Assembly: GCA_013146195.2 (NCBI GenBank)
Contig: CM028379.1
Span: 160,486,437-160,550,436 of the forward strand
DNA length: 64,000 nucleotides
Source: Codonopsis lanceolata
Taxonomy: Eukaryota; Streptophyta; Magnoliopsida; Asterales; Campanulaceae
Direction: 5' to 3'
Shown here: in pieces, positions 22,850 to 33,930 of the stretch
Layout: each line of letters begins with the position of its first letter
Numbering within the stretch: the first letter of the stretch is position 1
Made by a program: the position numbers and the translations under genes
Notes under the pieces: model-generated
What the model saw: only the letters and a program-made list of their open reading frames with translations
The model's database searches: none
What the model was told of the DNA's origin: nothing

Positions 22850-23214
22850 ACACCCCTTTCTTTTTCTTTCTTTTTTTTCCCAATACAACCGCCCGTCTCA
22901 AATGATTATTTTTCTCTTTTAGGATTTTAACCAGGTTCATGTTTTTTTTTAACAAACTTGATCCAATCTTATATAATAAAAAAAATCAAACCAACTAAAT
23001 TGGTAATCCAACTTAATTTTAAAAAAAAAACAATTATATAAAAGGAAAAAAAACTTTCTTTTCTTTTCAAATTCAACCCTCTATTATCATTTTGTTATAA
23101 ATTGTATAAAATGAAAAGGAAAAAAATCAAATGCTTGTCCACTCTTGCTTGCTTTCTTGTCCGCTCTTGCTTGCTTTCTTGAGCAGGTAATATGTATTCT
23201 TCAATTCCTGTAAG
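22850..23214. other. Upstream flank of POLD1, AT-rich
   Basis: Non-coding and A/T-rich. A 24-base phrase around CTTGTCCRCTCTTGCTTGC is repeated in tandem at 23137-23183, just before the Ty3-associated ORF. Confidence 0.6.
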
Positions 23215-25924
23215 ATGTCTTCTAGCGATGAAACTCGTTCAGCGATCGAGGGGCATAGCTACGATCACAGAGCCTCAACCGAAACGGAATAAAGCTTCGA
23301 AACCGAGTCCCACAATTCTGAAGAAACCGAGCTGGAGGAGGCCCCAACCAATCCTAGAGAGCCTGGGACTGACATGGAAGAAACTCCTGGAGTCCCACAT
23401 GAACTAGAGAGCAGAATGATAGAGACCGAGTAAACCAACCTCGAAGAAGACAGGTGATCTGGAAATGACCCTCCGTGCACGAGCGTCCCACGAGCAAAAA
23501 GGAAGAGGCTTGACGTTCTTAAGGGCAAACAAGTCAAGACCAACGCGTCTGCCCTACTTAAATGGGACGACTTATCTTGCGAAGAAGACGTGTCTGCTTG
23601 GTTTTACTCGTTGGGAATAGACCCCAAAAATTATCGAGTAAAGGCCTTCGACCTGGACATCGAGAAAGATGGGCATAACTTTCCAGGAGACCGAATGGTC
23701 TTTTACTTTGACTTCTTCCTCGTCGGCCTGAGGCTTCCCCTGGACCCCTTTTTTGTTGAATTCCTAATCTTGTTTAATGCTTTTCCCTGTAACCTCACTC
23801 TTACAACCGTAAGATTCTTGGTCGCATACACCGTAGCTTGCCGGCTACTCGGGTTCGAGCTCGACATGACCTTATTTAGAAAACGTTTTTTGTTTTCTTT
23901 AGACAAAAAGACTGGACGCATTACTGGCCGGTCCAACCCCAACTATTTCAAACTCCTCACTGATGGCCCCAATAAAGCTGATGCTTGGGACAGGAAATCC
24001 TTGCTCGTTGAGTCCCGGGTCAGATGGCCCTTTGCCCCCTACTTGGAAGACCTAGAGATTCCGCAATATGACAAGAATTCCTACCGAGCAGGAGAGCCTT
24101 GAATAGTCAAGGCATTCAAGACTCTGCTCGGCATCAAGGAGGGTAAAGGTTGACAAGACTGGGTGCTGGATTGGGTGGCTTTGACCTCTGATCCTTCTTT
24201 ACTCCATCTGGCCGGCGTGTTGAATTGGCTTATGGAAGGGGTGGAGCCAAGGGTCTCCATAGAAACTGAGAACCCCCACCCATACTGGGGCAATTGTCAT
24301 GGGGGAAAGTTCCCTAGCGAGTGTCCCAACTGCCAACAAACAGGAACTAACTGTACCCCGGCCTTCTCCCTGACTGGTCTATTCATTAACCTCTTTTCTA
24401 TGTACTTTATTTTTCCCCATTTAAAATTCGATCTAACCATTAACTGTCCTGAATCATGTTGCAGATATGAAGCAGCTTGACAACAGCAACAAATTCCTGC
24501 AGGCAATGAGGAAGAGCTCAACAAAAAGGAATACCCAACTAAGCAGCCAAGATCCAGCCCGCCTCCTGATCGTCCCAGCAGCAAGTGTGGGGCGAGGAGG
24601 CAATCGTGGTCGCTCTGAATCAAGCCGGGCTGCCACTCCTCCTTAAACCATTGCCCCTGGCACCATAAACCCTATTGTCACCATACCAACTGCTCCTACC
24701 GCCTCAGTATCCATGGTCGCACCCGAAGCATCGGCCCCCAAGAGATCCACTACCGAACTCCCCCCGTCAAGGAGGACGAGGTCTCGGACATAAGAAAACG
24801 AGCAAGCTGCCGCCTCTGGATCTGCTGTGCCCACATGGCAAAAAGAAAACTTTCACATGCCCGAGACCCAAAGCAGGTGAACTAATCGTCGAGCTGGCTG
24901 ATGTCCCCGACTTGCACAATATTAATACCAATAGACGGTGGGGTTATGCCGCCACAGTCGGCCTTGGCATAATGAAGAGGATGTGTCACACAGGTCTCCA
25001 AAAGAAGAGTGCAGAGCAATCCAGCTCGATCCTAGTTGGTGAAATCGGGATGTTCATGACCGAGGTAAACCTTCCCTTGTCTTACGCACTTATGAACCTG
25101 ATATGTGCAATGTTTAACTCGTTCGTTTTATTTTCCCGAAGGCCACCAAGACGGAACTTTTGTACGACCGCTTCATCGACAACCTAAAAACCTCCAGCTC
25201 GTTGAGTACTGAAAAGAACAAACTCGAAAAGCAAATGAACACTCTTCGAGCTGAATTAAAGCAAAGTGAGAAGGCCGTTACCAATAAGGCGACAGGGCTG
25301 TCCAAGCTCAAATAGGAGAAGAAGATATTAAAGTCTCATCTAAACTTCTCCAAAAAAATTCCGAAGAGATTGTCATCAACAACATCAGGCAGGTGAGGAA
25401 AGAGCTCAGGGCAGCACTCAACGAGCTGGAGCAAACAAAACTGAAGTAGTCGAGAAGGAAAAGAAGTTAAGGGAAGAGCTATCTCGGCCTAACGAGGAGC
25501 AGAGGCAGGCAGTAATTGCCGAGTATAAGGACTACGAGGATTTTCAAGCTTGTGTCGAGGAGGAGGTCTATCCCTTCTATCTCCAAGGGGTGAACCACGT
25601 CTTAAGACAATTAGTCTGCAGCTGGATGGATATCTGACCCGAGTTACTCGCTGAATGGAGGACTAACACCCCTTTCAGCCCCTCTGCCCGTCCGGATCAC
25701 GCCTTGGTCCCCTATACTGAAGATGAACTAGTTTCCTTGGCCCAGTACTCACAAAAAGGCTTGATGTATGGACCCCTCATGAGGCTGCTGAAGTGATGGT
25801 TACAGATTTGATGACCCAAATCTGGATGGCCAAGTCACAAGAAGCTACAACTTTAGCAGCTCACTCGGCTGGCGATGACGAAGAGGTCGTCGTTATTATG
25901 GACATGAAAGAGACCAATGGATAG
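23215..25924 (+). pseudogene. Extra ORF of a Tat-like Ty3 element, antisense to pol, copy 1
   Basis: Starts MSSSDETRSAIEGHSYD and, through several stops, encodes a protein in pieces. First comes an acidic N-terminus. Then 23590-24102 holds MVFYFDFFLVGLRLPLDPFF and LTTVRFLVAYTVACRLLGFE, which resembles the Pfam family 'putative gypsy type transposon' (Transposase_28). Next is a C-H-x7-C-x2-C-x6-C block at about 24290-24350. An intron-like gap follows (about 24370-24470), then a basic or Ser/Pro-rich region, and finally a charged coiled-coil-like region (about 25130-25560). It ends DMKETNG. Known precedent: extra ORFs, some antisense, between pol and the 3' LTR in the Tat lineage. Function is unknown. 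Stops at 23293, about 23431 and 24102 show decay, unless some are spliced out. Confidence 0.7.
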
Positions 25925-25939
25925 GAAAAAATTGATGTC

Positions 25940-27209
25940 TGATCGATGTCTTATTTTAATTATTTTCCTTGCAAGTGGACAAGACTATTGTAGAATAGTT
26001 TTGGGAAGCAAGGGTCAAACCACAGAGACAATGAGATCACAAATAGCACGATTATCGGTAGCAAATTATTAAACTAAGGAGGTTTTTATATTGATTTTAA
26101 CCTAAACTAATTATTATTATAGGGTTAACTAATTTAGCAGCAATTATAGGTTATGAAGATCTTATGGTGGAGGGAAATCTAGGATTAGGGTTTCACTTGT
26201 ATCTCCTCTATGGCTTATTTGGTTAAAGTATCATTCAATTTATTGGGTTCGTTCACAAAATATATATATAGCCTGTCGAATTACCGTTTAGTCTCCATCT
26301 CCGAATAATTCATTCATTCTATATTCTAGGCACAAGAACATATTATCCTAACCGTCACTTAGGTCATATATGGAACCTGACCCTAACTTATCACTCTCGT
26401 GCATCGATAGGTTCAATTTATCATGATGGTGAGCATGTGTACGACATATGCACATTGATCATGCAGTTATCCGCACCTCTAGGTCTTTATTATTCACGAT
26501 TACATTCATTTGTTCAAAGTGAAATAATAGAGGGATTGATAATCACCACAATCAACAAGAATTGAATGAATAAAAATATAATTAAAGCATAGATTCGATA
26601 GAAGTTACCTCCCAACTCCTAGATTAATGGATGTTTAGTTCATTCTTGAAGATGAACAGCACATGGAGATGATTGAATACATGATCTTCAAAACTATAAT
26701 TACAATAACTAAATTATGTTATACACTCTAAATCCTATGCTAGAACTATAAAAAACTACTTCTTGGACGTCCTTGAGCTCTGGCTACCGTCCTTTATTTA
26801 TACCAAGGAGTTGTAAGGGGTTTAGGAATTTTAGTCTGGCTTGAAAACCTCCGAAAGTCGGTTCTGGCCACCTTGCGGCCGCAAGGTCATTACCCCCTTG
26901 CGTCCGCAAAGGTCTTTAATAATCCGGGCCTGATCTTCTGACTTACTGCCTACCTTACGGAGGCAAGGTAAAAATACCTTGCGACCGCAAGGTCTCCAGA
27001 CTTCACCTTTTGTCGTTTCTTCTTCAATTTACATTTTGGCCCCTTCTTGGAATATTCACCAACAAGCCTTATAATTCATATAATTTCACCTAAAACCCTG
27101 AAACTCATAAAACAACTGAAAAACACATATCAGTAGCCAAAAGCCTCGTGGAATTGCTAAATTTATATCATAAAAGTACCTGAAATCGACGTATAAAATA
27201 CATCGATCG
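25940..27209 (-). mobile_element. Probable solo LTR (minus) with self-complementary hairpin motifs
   Basis: Left end TGATCGATGTCTTATTTTA and right end TATAAAATACATCGATCG are inverted matches, as LTR termini often are. On the minus strand GGTATAAATAAAGG (about 26812-26796) is a TATA box. The flanks atgtc and ctgcc match at only 3 of 5. A second copy starts at 63758 beside the other antisense ORF. Four CCTTGCG-N-CGCAAGG-like palindromes lie at 26871-26993. Confidence 0.55.
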
Positions 27210-27559
27210 CTGCCCCAACCGCACCACTGGAAATTCCCTCGGACTCCTAGACAGCTTTTCACAACTCTTGTAACTTTAGTATTTTGTTGCCAAAAACAAT
27301 TTCAACTTTTCAGCCTATAATTTGCAAGTTTTCCTCTTTTAACATTATTGCTTGCATTCGTAGAGTGATTTACAATACTTTCCAAGCACCATCTTCTCAA
27401 TCAAGCAAGCATATACCGAGCTCGACAAAGAGAGGAAAAACACATTGCCCTCCAACACCAATCACTTCAATCGAGCAGATAAAAATATGTCCGACAAAAA
27501 GGCATAATCGAGACAACGGGCTCGAACACCAACCCTTTTTCACAAGCAAGATATACTTT

Positions 27560-29990
27560 TTACCAGTGAAAAAGAGAATAATCGAGATAACATTGGACAT
27601 TACTCGAACACCAACTTTTTAAACGTATTTGATCGCACACCTTTGTAAATTTATCTGAAAACTGAGTTTCATGATCGGAAACTATAGCCCGAGGTACGCC
27701 AAAACGACACCAGATATGCTCATGTACAAAGTCGATCACATTGACCTCACTGATAGTGGCCAAAGGCTTAGCTTCTACCCACTTGGTGAAATAATCCATA
27801 GCGACGCTGACACTTATCAGCGTAACGCTGACACTCCATGTACACGATACCATTACTGGAGTCTGCTTGGTAGAAGGTAACCGAGGTATATCAGCATAAC
27901 GCTGACACTTATCACACCGCTGAACATACATTTCTGCATCTCGCCTCAAAGTAATCCAGTAGAAGCCTGCAGCCAAAACCTTTTCTGCCAATGACCGGTG
28001 ACCCGGGTGCCTTCCACATTTTTCTTCATGAATTTCCCCAAGAATACATTCGATCATTTCTTGCCACACACATATGAGTAGAGGCTTGGTATATGATCGC
28101 ATGTAGAGGATATTATCCAGGATGGTATACCGGCATGCTCGCTTCTGAATGGTTCTTGCTTCCGATTTATCCTCGGGTAGAATTCCTTGCTTGATGTAAC
28201 CCTTTTATGTCATCGATCCAACATTTCGTTGCAGGCTCGATATTCATGATTACCCCTTTTTCTATTGCCGAAACTTCCAAGTACTCGATCTTAACATCCG
28301 GATGCAAAAACTGAATTTCTTCCTCAGTCATCTTCGAAAGATAATCCACGCGCATGTTATCCTCGCGATCAATTCAGACCAACTCCCAATAATCGAAATC
28401 CCTTAGAATTTATTTTACCATCGCGCAATAACAAACCAGAATTGGATGATGGACGACATAGTCGCCTTTGACCTGATTCACTACTAATTGTGAATCACAA
28501 TAAATCACGATTTTGCACACACCGACGTCTTGTGCGAGTTCTAGCCCCGCGATCAAAGCCTCATACTATGCTTGATTGTTAGATGTTGGAAACTTGAAGC
28601 GTAAAGCCTTTTCAAACTCCATATCCTGCTCGAGTGGAACTAATAAGAGACATGCTCCGCTTGCTAGCTTACCCATCCACATGTAACTCCCAACAATAAC
28701 ACGGACGAGATCGCTGAACGGGAACAGGCTCTGAGGCAGCCTGTGGGGAAGTCTCTTCTTCGCTCAGATTGTTAAAACTAGTATCTGCCATGAAATCCGT
28801 CTAAGCATGTGCTTTGATAGCTCGCCGAGGCTGATAATCTATCTGAAATTCGGTCAACTCAATCAACCATGTAAGCAAGTGACCAGAAGAATCCGGTTTA
28901 TGTATAATTTTCCTGAGAGGAGTGTCTGTGTACACAATGATTGGATGTGCAAAAAAATAAGCTCGAAGTTTTCGAGCAGCAACAACAAGTGAATAAGCCA
29001 ACTTTTCTGCATTAAAATAACGCCCTTCTACTGCTATAAGGGCCTTGGAAACATAATAAACATGCTTTTAAAGATTACATTCTGTTGTCCACTCAAACCC
29101 CTTGTTCCCCCAAAGCACCTTGAAAAAAGGCAGGCACTTTTCTGCCGACTTGGAAATGAAGCGACCAAAAGCGATAATTCTACCATTAAGTTGCTAGACA
29201 TCCTTGATGCACTGGGGAGGCTTCATTGTGACCAACGCTTTGATTTTTTTAGGATTTTTCTCAATCCCTCTCTCGTTCACCATGAACCCCAGAAACTTGC
29301 CCGCTTTCACACAGAACACACACTTGCTCGGATTGAGCTTCATATTATTCTTCCTGAGGTTGCCAAAGGTCTCCTCCAGATCGATGGTATGATCGTGTCC
29401 TTTGGATTTCACGACCATATCGTCAATATAAACTTCAACATTCCTACCAATCTGCGAGCTGAAAACCTTGTTCACCATTCGCTGATAAGTAGCTCATGCA
29501 TTCTTTAAGCCAAAAGGCATCATCTTATAATAGTAGAGGCCTCCCATTGCTCGGAATACAGTTAGTGCTTTATCCTTCTCGTTTATCCTTACCTGGTGGT
29601 ATCCTGAATACGCATCGATTAAGTTGAAGAATTCGAAGCCCGCTATAGCATCAACCAGCTTGTCGATGCGAGGAAAGGATAACAATCTTTTGGGCATGCT
29701 TTATTAAGGTCGTTGAAATCCACACATATCCTCCATTTCCCCTTTGAATGTTTTACCATAACCGCATTGGCCAACTAAGTGGGATAGTGAATTTCCTCAA
29801 TTATATCCGCGTTGAGCAGTTTCTCAACCTCTTCCTTGATTGCCTTATCCTTTTCCGTGGAGTATAATCTAGGTCGCAATAGAACCAACTGATGCGTTTG
29901 AAATTATCCTCGGACATACTGGGCTTAACAATCTGGATATATGGCTTTAAATTTTATCCAGAACCTTTGAGGTCCAAACCTATAATGCAA
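27560..29990 (-). pseudogene. Ty3 (Tat-lineage-like) pol remnant: RT, RNase H, second RNase H, integrase
   Basis: Minus-strand order: RT from about 29900 (RPRLYSTEKDKAIKEEVEKL, WRICVDFNDLNKACPKDCYP) to 29194 with active-site YIDDMVVKS (about 29430); RNase H (29001-28801, IVYTDTPLRKI); a second RNase H-like block (28800-28360, YEALIAGLELAQDVGVCKI, YCDSQLVVNQVKGDY); integrase HHCC zinc finger (HPGHRSLAEKVLAAG, CDKCQRYA) and the catalytic core with MDYFTKWVEAKPL and GVPRAIVSDHETQF (28102-27640). A second RNase H between RNase H and integrase marks the non-chromoviral Tat lineage. Stops and frameshifts break every domain, and gag and protease are absent: only about 50 bases separate the RT side from the 5' LTR. 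Confidence 0.88.
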
Positions 29991-30041
29991 ACACCAATTG
30001 TGAGCTAAGCAGGGGCTTACCCTGTAAATGCGCTTCGGCGT

Positions 30042-30580
30042 GTGAATTAGTAAACACTCAGCTGAGTAAACATTTTGACAGAGTTTAGCCTTGGTAAAAA
30101 ATCATGTACCTCCCTCCTTTGTTTTGAGGGGATTATATAGCCTGCTGGGAGAGCTGGGATAACTTCCCATTGAATGCCGAAACGTGAATGACGGGCACAT
30201 TAACTGCCACGCTCAACTTTAACGGCCACGTCTTGAATGTGGAGACGGGTTTCCTGGAGGTAACTACCCACGTCCAAGACGGTCGTTACTAAATTACCAA
30301 TCACAACGAGCATGCTCGCCTTGACCTATCTTCCTGCTCGCTACATACATGGGCCCTTGTTTGCTACGTATATAGCCCCAACTAGTTGCACGCTTGGCCC
30401 CTAGGCTTCCAGGGGATGGGTGTTCGTCTTGTTGGGCCAAACGCTTGTAGGCTGGGTGTTGCTCGCCCATGACTTGGGCTTGGATCTTCAAGAGTGCACG
30501 TGCTCGACCCCGGGTTGAGGATGACGTGTTGTGCATGTGACATGTGCTTGGGCCTATTGGGCCGGACAACTCACTTTAAT
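30042..30580 (-). mobile_element. 5' LTR of the Tat-like Ty3 element
   Basis: Lies directly upstream (minus) of pol. A minus-strand TATA box GGCTATATAATCCCC is at 30143-30129. A TGTGAATTAG boundary near 30042 is plausible; the right border could not be fixed. No matching 3' LTR was found left of 23.2 kb. Confidence 0.5.
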
Positions 30581-31809
30581 TTATAAATTCATCAATTCAA
30601 AATAACACACCTATTACAAAAGTTATTTTCTAATAAAAGTCTCTTGAGTGGTCGCAAACCTCGTCGAGGAATTTCAAAAAAGTTTCACGATCTAGCTGGC
30701 GTCTTCTGCTTTGTATAAGTAAGTTAGTTTGGGCAGTTACTCCCTCAGCATCTTATCATGGTCACGGACGTACTTGTTATTGTTCAGACCTCAGTAGATT
30801 TTATTTGGGATATATATCATACTCGGAATTATATGTACATACCCAAAATGTCTCAACCGGTCAGGTATGTATGGCTCAATGATTGTTTTGCAATGAAAGA
30901 TGCCAGTGAAAAGATTGATTTCAAATTCGGTAGCTGGGTTTTTGAAAAACGAAGTCCAGCACACTTCTTCATATGTAAATTGGTCTAGTCCTTATCTGTA
31001 CATGTGTTGATCCTCTACTAATTGAGCACCATGTCCTCCGACCGGTAAAAGGGACCCAACGCTATACGCGTGCGTGAATGGGTTCCCATGTGTCTCTCCT
31101 TGTTGGTGGGGAGTACTCGTATATCCAAGCCTACTAAAATTACGTCAAAAGAATCTGAAGTTATTAAATAACATAAACAAAAATAAAATGTAATTCACAC
31201 CCAACCATAATTAAATATACCTCCAACAAAGTTAGATAACCTACGATATGAGTAGTATTTGAATATATACTAAACCAAACTGACGATACAAATATGTTAG
31301 GCAGTTGTACCCCATGCATGATTTTCGACCACATATAAGTCGAGCAAGAATGGCGAGAAGTGAGTACATAGTCTGGTTTTGGCTTTATTCATAAATAGAC
31401 TCGCCCCTAACATGTAAATCAAATATCATGATGTTATAGCATGATATAATACATTGTACGGAGATAAATGTTGTTGTAATATGGTAAATCTCATTGTGTT
31501 CGCCTTCCACTCAACAAACACCTTAGTCAGATTCATGCTTAACATAAGCCCAATTAGATTTTTCAGGCTTGGAATTGATGTTTCAGAGATGATGAGTTCC
31601 CATCCGATGGGTATTTTCAATAAATACCACACATCATACATGCAGTGTAATGGTCATTTCACCAATTGGTAGGTGAAAACTATTTGATTCAATGTGCCAT
31701 ATTTCCACAAAAGCTTAAATTAGGACCATGCTTAAACGAGGATACATAATATCCTTCAAATATATTCCATATTGCCTATACAACTATATTGCATAACGAT
31801 TATCTCTAG
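30581..31809. other. Intergenic, unassigned
   Basis: ORFs at 30758-30988 (plus) and 31641-31426 (minus) have natural-looking composition but no recognised domain. No repeats were seen. Confidence 0.5.
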
Positions 31810-31979
31810 TGTAAGACCCGAACCTTTCCATGTTTGACTTTCTTGTGATGCGTGAAACCGAATCTTGCCTACGTCGTGTATTTTGGAGTTTCGAGGTGTG
31901 TGAATTGTAGTGTGATCTTGTAGAAGTGTTCTAGTTCATTCCTTAACATGTAACGTGGTTATTATAGTGTGTTTGTACT

Positions 31980-32691
31980 TAGAGTTGTCAAAATGGGTTG
32001 GGCCCGTTGGGTTGACCCGACCCGCTACATAAAAAAGGTGGGTTGGGTTGGGAAAATATGAACCTATTAGGAGGTGGGTCAAATGGGTTGAGCCCGCGGC
32101 GGTTGAGGTGGGTTGGGGTGGGTCGGGGCGGGTTGACCCGCCATATACTAGTTTCAAATAACCAAGTCATAAGTTTAAAATAATTAGTTTAAATCATTTT
32201 CGCTCAAAATGTAAGATTATTTTTTATATCTGAAATATTAGGAAATGATTTTGAATCCGTTCAAAAAGTGGGACTTATAGGAACTAAAGATGTCAAATAA
32301 GGTATATTAACCGCAATATTTATAGAAAAATGATTATAAGAACATACAAAAAGAGTAATGATAAAATAGTTTCTTACTTCTATTTTTTTCTCATTTTATA
32401 CTATTAATATTAGATATAGTTGTTAGAAAACACTATTAAAAATATAATAGTAGAAAATATAGTTTTTTTCATGAATTGTGACATTTTTTTGTGTTGTTTA
32501 TGATTATTTTTATAATTTAGATTAATTGGGAAAAAAGTTGGTGGGTTGGCCTGCCTAACCCACAACCCAAGATGGGCTGGGTTAGTTTGGCAATTTCCCG
32601 GCCCGACATATTTAATGGGTTGGCCGCCAAATGACGTGTTATAACGGGTTGCGGGTTGGCCCGCCCCCACCAACCCACCTTAACAGCTCTA
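31980..32691. mobile_element. hAT-type MITE with 8-bp TSD
   Basis: Starts TAGAGTTGTCAAAATGGGTT and ends with the inverted match (minus strand TAGAGCTGTTAAGGTGGGTT). The perfect 8-bp TSD TTTGTACT is at 31972-31979 and 32692-32699. Subterminal regions are dense in GGGTTGG/CCCGCC words, typical hAT transposase-binding repeats. The centre is AT-rich and non-coding. Confidence 0.92.
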
Positions 32692-32968
32692 TTTGTACTT
32701 GTTGAATCATTGGATAAATCGTTACAAAGTTATTCCAAGTTCTCGTCCTTCGTTTCCTTTCATTCCGACTTGTTTCGGGAGAGTTGAATGTGTTTTGAGT
32801 GTTGGTTTACTCTCTTGAATTGATTGAGTTGTTTGGGGTTCATTCTAGGCAAAAAATTAGAGTTTTCAGGCATGTAGACCTTGCTCTCGCAAGGTGTTTC
32901 GGGCATGCCCTCGCAAGGTACGCATAAGCTTGTCATTTTTGTGTTTGTTGGACCATGCGGTCGCATGG

Positions 32969-33925
32969 TGTTGAATCTTGCATTAATTAAATTTGCTTAA
33001 AATCATTCTACCTTTTGTCAGTCAATAACTTATAAGTTCTAAATTATATTGGTTAGCTTGCAGCATAATTTTTTTTGTCAGTCACTTAGATCAGCTGACC
33101 ATAGTCTTAAAAATGTCAGTTTCTTTATCTTCTTTGCTTGAACAATTATTGATACTAACATTTTCCTATTTTGTGTTTTGTTAGATCTTTTGTACGTTAT
33201 CTCTCTAACAGGATCCATGTGATCTTGTGAGAAGATACATCTGTATTGCTTAACACATTTCAAATTCAAATGTATTCCTAACAGGCTGCACTTCAAGATC
33301 ATCTATAAATACCCATAGGAATCACTTGAAGAAAACAAGAAATCTGAAGCATTCATTCTCTCAAATAAATTATCACTGTGCCTCAGCTTTCATAACTTTA
33401 TCTAGATATTATTCTCTAATATTTTCACTCTAGTTATTGTTTAGACAAACATTGAGTTACCTCTTTTGTATTCTTTAAGAAATCAGTTAGTTTGTCTCAC
33501 GAGTTTGATTGTCTTTCAATCATACTCCATAAACACTGGTCTTTTGTTGAACCACTTCAATTTCTCTGTCAGTTATTTCATCAGCTCTTACAAACTGATC
33601 TAACACTTAAAAAGTCTTGATCTACTTAAGTGTCAGCTAGTTACTTACATAAATTGTTTACTTACTTGTTTTGATAAATTGTTCTTCAGCTTCTTTCTTT
33701 ACCTTCAGTGATCTATTTTCAAAATAAATTAAATTGTGTCAGCCAGCTGACCAATTTCTTATCCGTGTTAGTTTCTTTGAAACATCAGCCAGCTGACCAT
33801 ATCAGCTGACTGACAAAACTACATTTTTCGCTGCAACTTTTGGAGTTTTTCAAAACTACCTTCAAAGTTTTTTAAAAGGCTATTCACCCTCCCTCTAGCC
33901 TTGTCAGTTGCTATCTAGAATTACA
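32969..33925 (+). mobile_element. Solo LTR, 957 bp, with CATGG TSD
   Basis: Starts TGTTGAATC and ends AGAATTACA. The perfect TSD CATGG is at 32964-32968 and 33926-33930. TATAAATA lies near 33303. Near the end it has GGCTATTCACCCTCCCTCTA, a phrase shared with the LTRs at 40741 and 55848, so it belongs to a related Copia-like group. Confidence 0.82.
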
Positions 33926-33930
33926 CATGG

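Noticed and set aside
30758..30988. 76-codon ORF with natural-looking composition
   Set aside because: No recognised domain, no promoter or splice context; left as unassigned DNA.
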